A DNA stretch of 64,000 nucleotides from Actinomadura physcomitrii (GCF_008923205.2 NZ_WBMS02000033.1:45136-109135), one strand, 5' to 3'. Positions 23,281 through 32,272 are shown, counted from the stretch's first letter. Numbers and translations: made by a program. The notes: generated by a model from the sequence alone, not told the origin.

Positions 23281-24959
23281 GACGCGTCCGAGGCGTCCGC
23301 CGCGCGGGCGCCGGCGTACTCGATCGCCGCGGCGACCAGCCCGGTGAACAGCGGGTGCGGACGGGTCGGCCGGGACCGGAACTCCGGGTGCGCCTGCGTG
23401 CCGACGAAGAACGGGTGGGTCTCGCGGGGCAGCTCGACGTACTCGACGAGCCGGCCGTCCGGCGACAGGCCGGAGAACCGCAGCCCCGCCTCCTCCAGCC
23501 GGCCGCGGTAGGCGTTGTTGACCTCGTAGCGGTGCCGGTGCCGCTCGGAGACCTTCGCCTCCCCGTACAGCTCCCGCACCACCGACCCGTCGGCGAGGTC
23601 GGCCGGGTAGAGGCCGAGCCGCATCGTGCCGCCCATGTCGCGCTCGCCGGCGACCACGTCGACCTGGTCGGCCATGGTCGCGACCACCGGGTGGGCGGTC
23701 GCGGCGTCGAACTCGGCGCTGCCGGCGCCGGCGAGCCCGCCGAGGTCGCGGGCCGCCTCGATGACCATGCACTGCAGGCCGAGGCAGATGCCGAGCAGCG
23801 GGACGCGGTGCTCGCGGGCGTGCCGGATCGCGCCGAGCTTGCCCTCGATGCCGCGGACGCCGAAGCCGCCGGGGATCAGCACGCCGTCCACGCCGTCGAG
23901 CTCGCGCTCGGCGCCCTCGGGCGTCGCGCAGTCGTCGCTCTTCACCCAGCGGATGTGCACCTTGGCGTCGTTGCCGAAGCCGCCGTGCCGCAGCGCCTCC
24001 GTCACCGACAGGTAGGCGTCCGGGAGGTCGATGTACTTGCCGACCAGCGCGATCGTGACCTCGCGGGCGGGCTTGTGGACGCGGCGCAGCAGCCGGTCCC
24101 AGGCGCCCCAGTCGACGTCCCGGAACGGCAGCCCGAGCCGGCGCACCACGTAGGCGTCCAGGCCCTCGGCGTGCAGCACCTTCGGGATGTCGTAGATGGA
24201 CGCGGCGTCGACCGCGGACACCACGGCCTCGCGGTCCACGTCGCACATCAGGCTGATCTTGTGCTTGAGCCCGTCGGTGATCGGCCGGTCCGAGCGGCAC
24301 ACGATCGCGTCGGGCTGGATGCCGATGGAGCGCAGCGCGGCGACGGAGTGCTGCGTCGGCTTGGTCTTCAGCTCGCCGGACGGCCCGATGTAGGGCAGCA
24401 GCGAGACGTGCAGGAAGAAGCAGTTGTCGCGGCCGATCTCGTGCCGGATCTGCCGCACCGACTCCAGGAACGGCAGCGACTCGATGTCGCCGACGGTCCC
24501 GCCGACCTCGGTGATGACGATGTCGACCTCGGTGTCGTCGGCCATCCCGCGGATGCGGTCCTTGATCTCGTTGGTGATGTGCGGGATCACCTGCACGGTG
24601 TCGCCGAGGTACTCGCCGCGCCGCTCCTTGGCGATCACGTTGGAGTACACCTGGCCGGTGGTGACGTTCGCGGACCCGTGCAGCTCGGTGTCCAGGAACC
24701 GCTCGTAGTGGCCGATGTCCAGGTCGGTCTCGGCGCCGTCGTCGGTGACGAACACCTCGCCGTGCTGGAACGGGTTCATGGTGCCGGGGTCGACGTTGAG
24801 GTAGGGGTCCAGCTTCTGCATGGTGACCCGCAGCCCGCGAAGGGTGAGAAGCCGCCCCAGGCTGGAGGCCGTCAGTCCCTTGCCGAGGCTGGAGGCGACA
24901 CCGCCGGTGACGAAGAGGTGCTTGGTAGGACGTGATCTACCAGTGGCTGCCGAAGGCAA
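23277..24959 (-). CDS. pyrG: CTP synthase
   Basis: Makes CTP from UTP, ATP and glutamine. The N-terminal synthetase domain begins KHLFVTGGVASSLGKGLTASSLG with the P-loop and contains DPYLNVDPGTMNPFQHGEVFVTDDGAETDLDIGHYERF. The C-terminal class I amidotransferase domain has the Cys nucleophile in LLGICLGLQCMVIE and the His/Glu pair in AHPEF. The frame is open to 25058. TTG 24959 is chosen because GGGAG lies at proper distance and the length (560 aa) fits; the N terminus remains uncertain. It is followed by the coupled NUDIX gene. Confidence 0.95.
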   Translation of the reverse strand: MPSAATGRSRPTKHLFVTGGVASSLGKGLTASSLGRLLTLRGLRVTMQKLDPYLNVDPGTMNPFQHGEVFVTDDGAETDLDIGHYERFLDTELHGSANVTTGQVYSNVIAKERRGEYLGDTVQVIPHITNEIKDRIRGMADDTEVDIVITEVGGTVGDIESLPFLESVRQIRHEIGRDNCFFLHVSLLPYIGPSGELKTKPTQHSVAALRSIGIQPDAIVCRSDRPITDGLKHKISLMCDVDREAVVSAVDAASIYDIPKVLHAEGLDAYVVRRLGLPFRDVDWGAWDRLLRRVHKPAREVTIALVGKYIDLPDAYLSVTEALRHGGFGNDAKVHIRWVKSDDCATPEGAERELDGVDGVLIPGGFGVRGIEGKLGAIRHAREHRVPLLGICLGLQCMVIEAARDLGGLAGAGSAEFDAATAHPVVATMADQVDVVAGERDMGGTMRLGLYPADLADGSVVRELYGEAKVSERHRHRYEVNNAYRGRLEEAGLRFSGLSPDGRLVEYVELPRETHPFFVGTQAHPEFRSRPTRPHPLFTGLVAAAIEYAGARAADASDAS

Positions 24960-25139
24960 GAAGGCGCTCCCGTGGTCGTTGCGAGGCGGCGTTCCGACGT
25001 GCTCGGTACCGCACTGTCCACGGGCCACCAGGATAACAGCCGGGCACGGGTGCGCCATCCCGGGCGTGTCCCGCTCCCGCTGGTCAGAGGGTATGGGACG
25101 GGGAGGCCCGCGCCCCCGGCCCGCGGGCCGGGGGGACGG

Positions 25140-26858
25140 TCAGATCCGCGGGGTCGCCGCGGTCGGCATGATGGTGCGCAGCTGCCGGGTCAGCTCGTCG
25201 ATCAGGGACCTGGCCTGGTCGGCGGCCTGCCGGGCGGCGTCGCGCTCCTGCGACAGCTCGGCGATCTGCGCGCGCTGCTCGGTGACGGCCTGGGCGAGCT
25301 GGTCGACCCACTGGTCGCGTTCGGCGAGCTTCTCGGCGACCGCGTCGCGCTCGGCGGCCATCTGCCGCATCCCGGCGACCGCCTTGTCGCGCTCGCGGCC
25401 GGCCTGGTCGGCGCGGCCCCGGGCGAGGGTCAGCTCCGACTCGGCGCGCGCCTGCGACTGCACCGCGGCCTCCCGGGTGCGGTCGGCGGCCTCGCGCGCC
25501 TTGGCGCTGGCGTCGCGCTCGCGTTCGGCCTTCTTGGCGGCCTCCAGCGACTGCGCGGCGGTGTCCAGGGCCTGCTGCCGCTCGGCCTCGGCGGCCTCGG
25601 CGCGGGTGATCGCCTCCTGCGCGCGGCGCTCGGCGTCCTGAGCGCGCCGCTCCGCCTCCTGGGCGCGGCGCTCGTTCTCCTGGGCGCGGCGCTCGGACTC
25701 CTGCGCACGGCGGCGCGTCTCGTCGGCCTCCTTGCCGGCGGCGACGACGGCGTGCTGCAGGTTCTGCGCGGTCATCTCCGCGTCGGTCACCTTGGAGCGC
25801 AGCGCCGACAGCTCGCCGTGCGCGGCCTCCAGCGCCCGCGACAGCTCGGCGGCCTGCTCGGCGACCCGGTCGCGCTCGGCCTCGGCGGAGCGGCGGCCGC
25901 CGACGGCGTCCTCGACGGCGCGCAGCGCGTCGTCGCGGGCCTCGCTCATCGCGTCGCGCTGCTGGATGGCCTGCCGGACGGTCGCCTCGGCCTCGGCGAC
26001 GCGGCGTTCGGCCTGCTCGGCCTGGGCCTGCGCCTGCTCCATCTGGGCGCGGGCCTGCTCGGCCTGCGCGCGCGCCTGGTCGGCCTGGACGCGGGCCTGC
26101 TCGGCCTGCCCGCGCGCCTGGTCGGCCTGAGCGCGGCCCTGCTGCGCCTGGTTCCAGGCGGCCGCGGCGTCGCGCTGCGCGGCCTCCTTCTCCTGCTGGA
26201 GGGCGGCGATCTGGGTGACGGCCTCGTTCTGCACCTCGCCGGCGCGGCGCTCGGCCTCGGCCACCTTGCGCTCGGCGTCCACGGCGCGGCGGTCGGCCTG
26301 CTCGGCCTGGCCGCGGGCGCGCTGGACCTCGCCCCAGGCGGCGGCCGCGTCGCGCTGCGCCGACTCCTTCTCCGCCTGGACCGCCGCCACCTGCGTGGCG
26401 GCCTCGTTCTGCGCCTCGGTGACGCGGCGCTCGGCGTCGACCGCGCGGCGGTCGGCCTGCTCGGCCTGGCCGCGGGCGCGCTGGACCTCGCCCCAGGCGG
26501 CCGCGGCGTCGCGCTGCGCCGACTCCTTCTCCGCCTGGATCGCCGCGACCTGCGAGGCGGTCTCGGTCTGCGCCTCGGTGACCTTGCGCTCGCCGGCGGC
26601 GAGCGCGTCGCCGATGAGGTCGGCCATCTGGCGCAGCCGCTCGACGATGTCCCACGGCTGGGCCTCGGGCTGCTCGCCCTCGGGGCGTCCGGCGGCCGGG
26701 CCCTGGCCGGGCTGCTCGGGCTTGGCCATCTGGATCGGCTGCTGGGCGGCGGGCACGGGCACGTCGGACCCGCGGCCCGGGTCGCGCCCCATCGCGGGCC
26801 AGGGAGAACCCGCGTCCGGGACTCCGCGCGGACCACCCGATCCGTTCAGCTCACTCAC
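25140..26858 (-). CDS. Large Ala/Glu/Gln-rich coiled-coil protein with internal 53-residue repeats
   Basis: 572 aa from GTG 26858 (GAGGAGACC upstream). Residues 1-70 are Gly/Pro-rich; 70-560 are almost continuous predicted coiled coil. A 53-residue block (RKVTEAQ...AEQADRRAVDAE) occurs at residues 90-142, nearly identically at 143-195, and in a diverged, longer form from 196. Later come heptads RAQESER-RAQENER-RAQEAER-RAQDAER. There are no membrane spans and no signal peptide. It is comparable in build to cytoskeletal or DivIVA-like scaffold proteins, but I cannot name a family. It lies upstream of pyrG on the same strand with a 180-bp gap. Confidence 0.7.
   Translation of the reverse strand: MSELNGSGGPRGVPDAGSPWPAMGRDPGRGSDVPVPAAQQPIQMAKPEQPGQGPAAGRPEGEQPEAQPWDIVERLRQMADLIGDALAAGERKVTEAQTETASQVAAIQAEKESAQRDAAAAWGEVQRARGQAEQADRRAVDAERRVTEAQNEAATQVAAVQAEKESAQRDAAAAWGEVQRARGQAEQADRRAVDAERKVAEAERRAGEVQNEAVTQIAALQQEKEAAQRDAAAAWNQAQQGRAQADQARGQAEQARVQADQARAQAEQARAQMEQAQAQAEQAERRVAEAEATVRQAIQQRDAMSEARDDALRAVEDAVGGRRSAEAERDRVAEQAAELSRALEAAHGELSALRSKVTDAEMTAQNLQHAVVAAGKEADETRRRAQESERRAQENERRAQEAERRAQDAERRAQEAITRAEAAEAERQQALDTAAQSLEAAKKAERERDASAKAREAADRTREAAVQSQARAESELTLARGRADQAGRERDKAVAGMRQMAAERDAVAEKLAERDQWVDQLAQAVTEQRAQIAELSQERDAARQAADQARSLIDELTRQLRTIMPTAATPRI
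26274..26591 (-). repeat. 159-bp direct repeat, two near-identical copies
   Basis: Copies 26591-26433 and 26432-26274 encode the 53-residue coiled-coil block; a third, diverged copy continues to about 26060. DNA identity between the first two is very high, which points to recent duplication or gene conversion. Confidence 0.8.
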
Positions 26859-27264
26859 TGGTCTCCTCGCCTCGTGGTCCGGAGACGGTCGAGCGGTGCG
26901 CCGGGACGCCCGCTCGGGTCGCTGCGTTCCTCGCCTCGCGGCTCGTCACTTCGCTCACACGTCTCCTCGCCGACGGCTCCGTACGGGGGCCGTGTTCCGC
27001 GGGGGCTGTCATGGACATGGCGCTCGCGTCACTCCTCGCCCGAGGGCTCGTCGCTCCGCTCACTGAAGGCACTCTAGTGCCGACCAGCGGAACGTTTGCC
27101 CAGTTTGGGGTTTAGTTTCGTGCTCGCCTCTCGGTGCGGACGGGGCTCGCACGCCTGGTCACACCCGGTGCGGGCCTCCCGCCGCCCCCTCAACGGTGCC
27201 ACGGGTCACACCGCGCCGCGCGGGAAAGCGCGGACCCGGCCGCCGGGTGGGATGATTCCGCACC
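26859..27264. other. Intergenic region with imperfect direct repeats and a palindrome
   Basis: No gene is supported here. A unit of about 42 bp ending in CTCGTC-CT-CGCTCAC occurs at about 26917-26958 and 27022-27063, with a partial copy overlapping the start of the coiled-coil gene. A perfect palindrome GGCACT-CT-AGTGCC lies at 27068-27081. Promoters for the divergent coiled-coil and pip genes must be in this region, but I could not assign them. Confidence 0.5.
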
Positions 27265-28233
27265 ATGGAGCTTCGCACCCTGTATCCGCCGATCGAGCCC
27301 TACGACTCGGGGCTGCTGGACGTCGGCGACGGCAACCGGATCCACTGGGAGGTCTGCGGGAACCCCGACGGGAAGCCGGCGGTGATGCTGCACGGCGGGC
27401 CGGGCGGCGGGTGCAGCCCCGCGCACCGCCGGCAGTTCGACCCGGAGCGGTACCGGATCGTGCTGTTCGACCAGCGCAACTGCGGCCGGAGCCTGCCGCA
27501 CGCCAAGGACCCGGAGGTGTCGCTGGAGGCGAACACCACCTGGCATCTCGTCGCCGACATGGAGCGGCTGCGCGAGCACCTCGGCATCGAGCGGTGGCTG
27601 GTGTTCGGCGGGAGCTGGGGCAGCGCGCTGGCGCTGGCGTACGCGCAGACGCATCCGGAGCGGGTGACCGAGATGGTGCTGCGCGGCGTCTTCACGCTGC
27701 GGCCGTTCGAGCTGTACTGGTTCTACCAGGAGGGCGCGTCGCTGATCTTCCCCGACCTGTGGGAGAAGTACGTCGAGCCGATCCCCGAGGACGAGCGCGA
27801 GGACCTGATCTCCGCGTTCCACGAGCGGCTCAACTCCGCCGACCGGGACGTGCGGGTCGCGGCGGCGAAGGCGTGGGCGACGTGGGAGGGCTCGACGCTG
27901 ACGCTGCGCCCGGACCCGGAGCTGGCGGAGGGGTTCGGCGAGCCGGACTACGCGGTGGCGTTCGCGCGGATCGAGAACCACTACTTCGTGAACGAGGGGT
28001 TCTTCGAGGACGAGCAGCTGATCAGGGACGTCGGCAGGATCCGGCACATCCCGGCCGTGATCGTGCAGGGCCGCTACGACATGTGCACGCCCGCCGCGAC
28101 GGCGTGGGACCTGCACCGTGCGTGGCCGGAGGCGGAGTTCCACATCGTGGACGACGCGGGCCACGCCTACAGCGAGCCGGGGATCCTGCACCGGCTCATC
28201 GAGGCGACCGACCGTTTCGCGGAGTCCGGCTGA
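27265..28233 (+). CDS. pip: Prolyl aminopeptidase
   Basis: Alpha/beta hydrolase releasing N-terminal proline from peptides. 322 aa, family length. The oxyanion motif HGGPGGG is at residues 43-49, and the nucleophile elbow GGSWGS has Ser117. The acid is expected in QGRYDMCTPA and the His lies in DDAGHAYSEPG. There is no signal peptide, so it is cytosolic. The ATG has no clear ribosome site. A 9-bp hairpin follows the stop. Confidence 0.93.
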   Translation: MELRTLYPPIEPYDSGLLDVGDGNRIHWEVCGNPDGKPAVMLHGGPGGGCSPAHRRQFDPERYRIVLFDQRNCGRSLPHAKDPEVSLEANTTWHLVADMERLREHLGIERWLVFGGSWGSALALAYAQTHPERVTEMVLRGVFTLRPFELYWFYQEGASLIFPDLWEKYVEPIPEDEREDLISAFHERLNSADRDVRVAAAKAWATWEGSTLTLRPDPELAEGFGEPDYAVAFARIENHYFVNEGFFEDEQLIRDVGRIRHIPAVIVQGRYDMCTPAATAWDLHRAWPEAEFHIVDDAGHAYSEPGILHRLIEATDRFAESG

Positions 28234-28266
28234 GCCGCTTCGCTCCCGGCCCGGCCGGAACGCCTT

Positions 28267-28291
28267 CCGGACGCGCTCGAATCGCGTCCGG
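28267..28291 (+). terminator. Hairpin downstream of pip
   Basis: CCGGACGCG and CGCGTCCGG pair around a 7-nt loop, 33 bases after the stop of pip. Confidence 0.55.
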
Positions 28292-28839
28292 CGCATGACC
28301 GCAAAGGGCCGGGATTCCGCGGGCGCGCGGGGTCCCGGCCGCGTCCGAAACCCCTTCCGGACGGGCCCGATCCTTGCCGTGCCGTTAACCCGGCCTTACC
28401 CCGCGGCAAGGCAACCTCCCCCTTGAAGGTGAGGTGCCCGGGGCTCCCAGGGCCCGCGTCCACGCCTTGGCCCCCATCCGCCCCACGACCCGGCGAGGCG
28501 GCCCGACCTCGCGCGATGCGGCGTGACGCCGACCGCACCCCTCGCGTTGTCACCGAATCCTAGTGACTTACCTCACACAACCGATACACAAAACCGCTCT
28601 GCACGCGAGAGCGGAACATTAAGGTTGCGTTCAGGAACGCGCACCGCGCACCCGCCCGCAAAATCGCCAGTACCTCCTGCGTAACGCGGGGAATGGCGCG
28701 CCATGGCCCCGAGAACGGTCGGCCGAAATTATCCCGAATTTAGCAAGCGTATTGCCATACCCGCTGCTCGCCGGGCTAAACATCCTGACGATAACATTAC
28801 GGAACGATCATCCGGCGAGATTCGCTAAGTTGCCTGGAC
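28292..28839. promoter_or_regulatory. Long regulatory region upstream of the ectoine operon
   Basis: There is no gene in these 548 bp. The right half is clearly less GC-rich than its surroundings, as expected of a strong promoter region. Visible elements: a CRP-like box at 28562-28577; a 7-bp hairpin CCGCTCT/AGAGCGG at 28594-28614; a 6-bp dyad GCGTTC/GAACGC at 28627-28640; and TAAGTT (28826-28831), a possible -10, eight bases before the ectA ATG. I looked for a riboswitch fold and could not support one. Confidence 0.5.
28562..28577. promoter_or_regulatory. CRP-like box upstream of ectA
   Basis: AGTGA-N6-TCACA has nine of ten consensus bases of the CRP/GlxR site. It lies about 270 bp before ectA. 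Confidence 0.4.
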
Positions 28840-29388
28840 ATGGCACCGCAATCCCTGGAATCACCGACCCGACGCCCCGATCCGGACGAGACGAGCGAGG
28901 ACGTGCAACTCCAGGAGCCGAGCCTCACCGACGGCCCCGAACTGTGGCGGATCGCCCGGGACTCCAAGGTCCTGGACGTCAATTCGCCGTACAGCTACGC
29001 CCTCTGGTGCCGGGACTTCGCCGACACCTCCGTGGTCGCCCGCGACGGCGGCCGCCCGTGCGGTTTCGTCACCGGCTACGTCCGCCCGTCCCGCCCCGAC
29101 ACGTTCTTCGTATGGCAGGTCGCGGTTGACGACGCTCATCGGGGGCAGGGATTGGCACGCCGCATGCTGGACCGCCTCGGCGACCGGCTGTCGGCCCGCG
29201 GCCTCCGCTTCATGGAGGCCACCGTGACTCCGGACAACACAGCGTCGGAGGCGATGTTCGCCTCGTTCGCCCGGGCCCGCGGCTGCGACCTGAGCCGCGA
29301 GCCGCTGTTCGGCCCGGAGCACTTCCCGGGCGCCGGGCACGAGCCCGAGGTGCTGTTCCGGATCGGCCCGTTCGGCCCCGCGACCTGA
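28840..29388 (+). CDS. ectA: L-2,4-diaminobutyrate acetyltransferase
   Basis: Second enzymatic step of ectoine synthesis: acetyl-CoA acetylates diaminobutyrate at N-gamma. 182 aa, GNAT fold. An EctA-typical start (LQEPSLTDGPELWRIARDSKVLDVNSPYSYALWCRDFADTSVVAR) is followed by the acetyl-CoA loop VAVDDAHRGQGLARRMLDRL and EATVTPDNTASEAMFASFARARGC. No ribosome site precedes the ATG; a TAAGTT eight bases upstream suggests a very short leader. It heads ectABCD, with a hairpin in the gap before ectB. Confidence 0.96.
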   Translation: MAPQSLESPTRRPDPDETSEDVQLQEPSLTDGPELWRIARDSKVLDVNSPYSYALWCRDFADTSVVARDGGRPCGFVTGYVRPSRPDTFFVWQVAVDDAHRGQGLARRMLDRLGDRLSARGLRFMEATVTPDNTASEAMFASFARARGCDLSREPLFGPEHFPGAGHEPEVLFRIGPFGPAT

Positions 29389-29392
29389 CCCG

Positions 29393-29417
29393 CGGCCGGC
29401 GGAACCGCCGCCGGCCG
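29393..29417 (+). terminator. Hairpin between ectA and ectB
   Basis: A perfect 10-bp stem CGGCCGGCGG/CCGCCGGCCG with a 5-nt loop starts five bases after the ectA stop. The following 45 bases contain short CTCCGAGTCCG-type repeats. It could be a partial terminator or an mRNA processing signal that sets the ectA:ectB ratio. Confidence 0.5.
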
Positions 29418-29542
29418 GACCGCTCCGAGTCCGCCCGAGTCCGCTCCGAGTCCGCTCCGACCCGTACGCATCCGACCGGTGCCGCCCGGCACCGCGTCCC
29501 GCCCGAACCGCTCTCACCCCCGACACCCGCCGGAGGCAGAAC

Positions 29543-30805
29543 ATGGATGTTTTCGCCCGCATGGAATCGGAAGTCCGCGGCTACTGCCGAAGCTGGCCCA
29601 CGGTGTTCAGCACCGCCCAGGGCTCCCACATCACCGATGAGAACGGCCGCACCTACCTTGATTTCTTCGCCGGCGCGGGAACCCTCAACTACGGGCACAA
29701 CAACCCTCAGCTGAAACGCCGGCTGATGGACTATCTCGCGAGCGACGCCATTGTGCACAGCCTCGACATGTACACCACGGCCAAGCGCGAGTTCCTGGAA
29801 CGATTCAATGAGTACGTGCTGGAGCCGCGCGGGCTCGACTACAAGGTCCAGTTCCCCGGCCCGGCGGGCAACAACTCGGTCGAGGCGGCGCTGAAACTGG
29901 CGCGCAAGTACACCGGCCGGGAGACCGTTGTCAGCTTCACCAACGCCTTCCACGGCATGACGCTGGGCGCGCTGGCGGTCACCGGGAACTCGATGAAGCG
30001 CACGGGCGCCGGCGTGCCGCTCGGGCACGGCGTCGCGATGCCCTACGACAACTACCTCGACGGCCGCACCCCCGACTTCCTGCTCTTCGACACGATGCTG
30101 GACGACAGCGGCAGCGGCCTGGACAAGCCCGCCGCCGTGATCGTCGAGACGGTCCAGGGCGAGGGCGGCATCAACGTCGCCACCGCCGAGTGGCTGCGCG
30201 GCCTGCAGGACCTGTGCCACCGGCACGACATCCTGCTGATCGTCGACGACGTGCAGATGGGCTGCGGCCGCACCGGCCCGTTCTTCAGCTTCGAGGACGC
30301 CGGGATCACCCCCGACATCGTCTGCCTGTCCAAGTCCCTGAGCGGCTACGGGCTGCCGTTCGCGATCACGCTGATGAAGCGCGAGCTGGACGTGTGGGAG
30401 CCGGGCGAGCACAACGGCACCTTCCGCGGCTTCAACCCCGCGTTCGTCACCGCCGTCGCCGCGCTGCAGGACTACTGGACCGGCGAGGGCTTGGAGAAGC
30501 AGACGCTGAAGAAGGGCCAGCAGGTCCAGACGGCGCTGGAGGAGATCGCGCTCGCGCACGCCGGCGCCGTCGACTCCGTCCGCGGCCGCGGTCTCGCGTG
30601 GGGCCTGGTGATGAAGGATCCCGAGGACGCGGCGGAGGTGTGCGGCGAGGCGTTCGCCCGCGGCCTGCTGATGGAGACCTCCGGCCCCGAGGGCGAGGTC
30701 GTCAAGCTGCTGCCGCCGCTCACCACCACCGAGACCGAGCTGTCCCATGGCCTGGCGATCATCGCCGAGTCCGTCGAGGCCGTCCGCAGCAAGGTGTCGG
30801 CCTGA
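29543..30805 (+). CDS. ectB: L-2,4-diaminobutyrate:2-oxoglutarate aminotransferase
   Basis: First step of ectoine synthesis: aspartate semialdehyde plus glutamate give diaminobutyrate. 420 aa, class III PLP aminotransferase. Visible are the GPAGNNSVEAALKLARKYTGR cofactor-phosphate segment, NAFHGMTLGA, VETVQGEGGI, IVDDVQMGCGRTG (Asp binding the pyridine nitrogen) and the PLP-forming Lys264 in CLSKSLSGYGLP. ATG 29543 has GGAGG nearby. It is followed by ectC after 48 bp. Confidence 0.97.
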   Translation: MDVFARMESEVRGYCRSWPTVFSTAQGSHITDENGRTYLDFFAGAGTLNYGHNNPQLKRRLMDYLASDAIVHSLDMYTTAKREFLERFNEYVLEPRGLDYKVQFPGPAGNNSVEAALKLARKYTGRETVVSFTNAFHGMTLGALAVTGNSMKRTGAGVPLGHGVAMPYDNYLDGRTPDFLLFDTMLDDSGSGLDKPAAVIVETVQGEGGINVATAEWLRGLQDLCHRHDILLIVDDVQMGCGRTGPFFSFEDAGITPDIVCLSKSLSGYGLPFAITLMKRELDVWEPGEHNGTFRGFNPAFVTAVAALQDYWTGEGLEKQTLKKGQQVQTALEEIALAHAGAVDSVRGRGLAWGLVMKDPEDAAEVCGEAFARGLLMETSGPEGEVVKLLPPLTTTETELSHGLAIIAESVEAVRSKVSA

Positions 30806-30853
30806 CCCGGCCGCCGGGCCGCCGCCGCGTAACACACCGGAAAAGAGGAATTC

Positions 30854-31249
30854 ATGATCGTTCGCTCCCTTGACGAGATCATCGGCACCGAGCGCGACGT
30901 GCAGGCGCCGACCTGGTGCAGCCGCCGCTTCGTGCTGGCCAAGGAGGGCGTGGGGTTCTCGCTGCACGAGACGATCCTGTACGCGGGCACCGAGACGAAG
31001 ATGTGGTACGCCAACCACATCGAGGCCGTGTACTGCATCGAGGGTGAGGGCGAGCTCACCAACGAGGACACGGGCGACAAGCACCACATCAAGCCGGGCG
31101 TGATGTACCTGCTCAACGGGCACGAGCACCACACCCTTCGCGCCCACACGGACGTCAAGACCGTGTGCGTGTTCAATCCCCCCTGCACCGGTCGGGAGGT
31201 CCATGACGAGAACGGGGTCTATCCGCTGCTCACCGAGGAGGACGCATGA
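30854..31249 (+). CDS. ectC: Ectoine synthase
   Basis: Cyclises N-gamma-acetyl-diaminobutyrate to ectoine. 131 aa, a single cupin barrel of the EctC family. Conserved segments are SRRFVLAKEGVGFSLHETILYAGTETKMWYANHIEAVYCIEGEGELT, with the substrate/metal-binding Trp, Tyr, Glu and Tyr, and GVMYLLNGHEHHTLRA with the metal His. AGAGGA precedes ATG 30854. It overlaps ectD by four bases (ATGA). Confidence 0.97.
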   Translation: MIVRSLDEIIGTERDVQAPTWCSRRFVLAKEGVGFSLHETILYAGTETKMWYANHIEAVYCIEGEGELTNEDTGDKHHIKPGVMYLLNGHEHHTLRAHTDVKTVCVFNPPCTGREVHDENGVYPLLTEEDA

Positions 31250-32154
31250 GCATCATCGAGTCCCATCCGTCGATCGACGACGCCTACCCCACCCGCAAGG
31301 CCGCCGAGGCGGCGCTGCTGTACCGGCAGGACCCGGTCGTGTACGGCGGTCCCGGCGACGGCCCCATCGACGCCGCCACCCTCGACTCCTTCGACCGCGA
31401 CGGCTTCCTGAGCGTCGAGCAGCTGCTCGCGCCCGAGGAGGTGGAGGACTACCGCGCCGAGCTGCGCCGGCTGGCCTCCGACCCGCAGATCCTCGCCGAC
31501 GAGCGCACCGTCACCGAGCGCGGCTCCGACGAGGTCCGGTCCATCTTCGAGGTGCACAAGATCAGCGAGGTGTTCGGGCAGCTCGTCCGCGACCCGCGCG
31601 TCGTCGGCCGGGCGGGGCAGATCCTCGGCTCCGACGTGTACGTGCACCAGAGCCGGGTGAACTACAAGCCGGGCTTCACCGGCAAGGACTTCTACTGGCA
31701 CTCCGACTTCGAGACCTGGCACGCCGAGGACGGCATGCCGAGGATGCGCGCGGTGAGCATATCGATCGCGCTGACGGAGAATTTCGTGCACAATGGCGGG
31801 CTAATGATCATGCCCGGGTCGCACAAGACGTTCGTGGCCTGTGTCGGGGAGACCCCGGCCGACCACTACAAGGAGTCACTGCGCGGGCAGGAGATCGGCA
31901 CCCCCGACCCGAACAGCCTGTCGATCCTCGCCGACAAGCACGGGATCGAGCTGTTCACCGGGCCCGCGGGCTCGGCCACCATGTTCGACTGCAACTGCAT
32001 GCACGGCTCGAACGGGAACATCACCCCGTTCCCCCGCTCCAACGTGTTCGTCGTGTTCAACAGCGTGGAGAACACCTGCGTCGAGCCGTTCTCCGCCCCG
32101 GCGCCGCGTCCGCCGTTCATCGGCGCCCGCGACTTCACCCCCGTCGGCGACTGA
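31246..32154 (+). CDS. ectD: Ectoine 5-hydroxylase
   Basis: Fe(II)/2-oxoglutarate dioxygenase that converts ectoine to 5-hydroxyectoine. 302 aa. The iron ligands are His152 and Asp154 (YWHSDFETWH) and His253 (CMHGSNGN). QSRVNYKPGFTGKDFYWHSDFETWH is the EctD signature. The 2-oxoglutarate-binding region lies around PFPRSNVFVVFNS. It is translationally coupled to ectC. A 19-bp hairpin follows 46 bp after the stop, before the uptake genes. Presence of ectD means the cell makes hydroxyectoine, linked to heat and desiccation tolerance. Confidence 0.97.
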   Translation: MSIIESHPSIDDAYPTRKAAEAALLYRQDPVVYGGPGDGPIDAATLDSFDRDGFLSVEQLLAPEEVEDYRAELRRLASDPQILADERTVTERGSDEVRSIFEVHKISEVFGQLVRDPRVVGRAGQILGSDVYVHQSRVNYKPGFTGKDFYWHSDFETWHAEDGMPRMRAVSISIALTENFVHNGGLMIMPGSHKTFVACVGETPADHYKESLRGQEIGTPDPNSLSILADKHGIELFTGPAGSATMFDCNCMHGSNGNITPFPRSNVFVVFNSVENTCVEPFSAPAPRPPFIGARDFTPVGD

Positions 32155-32200
32155 ACCGGCCGCACGATCCCCGCTCCCAGCTGGATACCCCCGACGAAAG

Positions 32201-32244
32201 GCCCGCGCCCGCGGGGGGCTCCACGGCCCCCCGCGGGCGCGGGC
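32201..32244 (+). terminator. Very strong hairpin between ectABCD and ehuBCDA
   Basis: A perfect 19-bp all-GC stem (GCCCGCGCCCGCGGGGGGC and its complement) with a 6-nt loop, 46 bases after ectD and 28 before ehuB. There is no separate promoter evident for ehuB in the remaining bases, so partial read-through (an attenuator) is the simplest reading. Confidence 0.75.
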
Positions 32245-32272
32245 CACCCCCCATCCCTGCAGGAGTTCAACG

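Noticed and set aside
28292..28839. c-di-AMP (ydaO-type) riboswitch before ectA
   Set aside because: Osmotic genes are plausible targets, but I could not match the conserved core by eye; only simple hairpins are supported.
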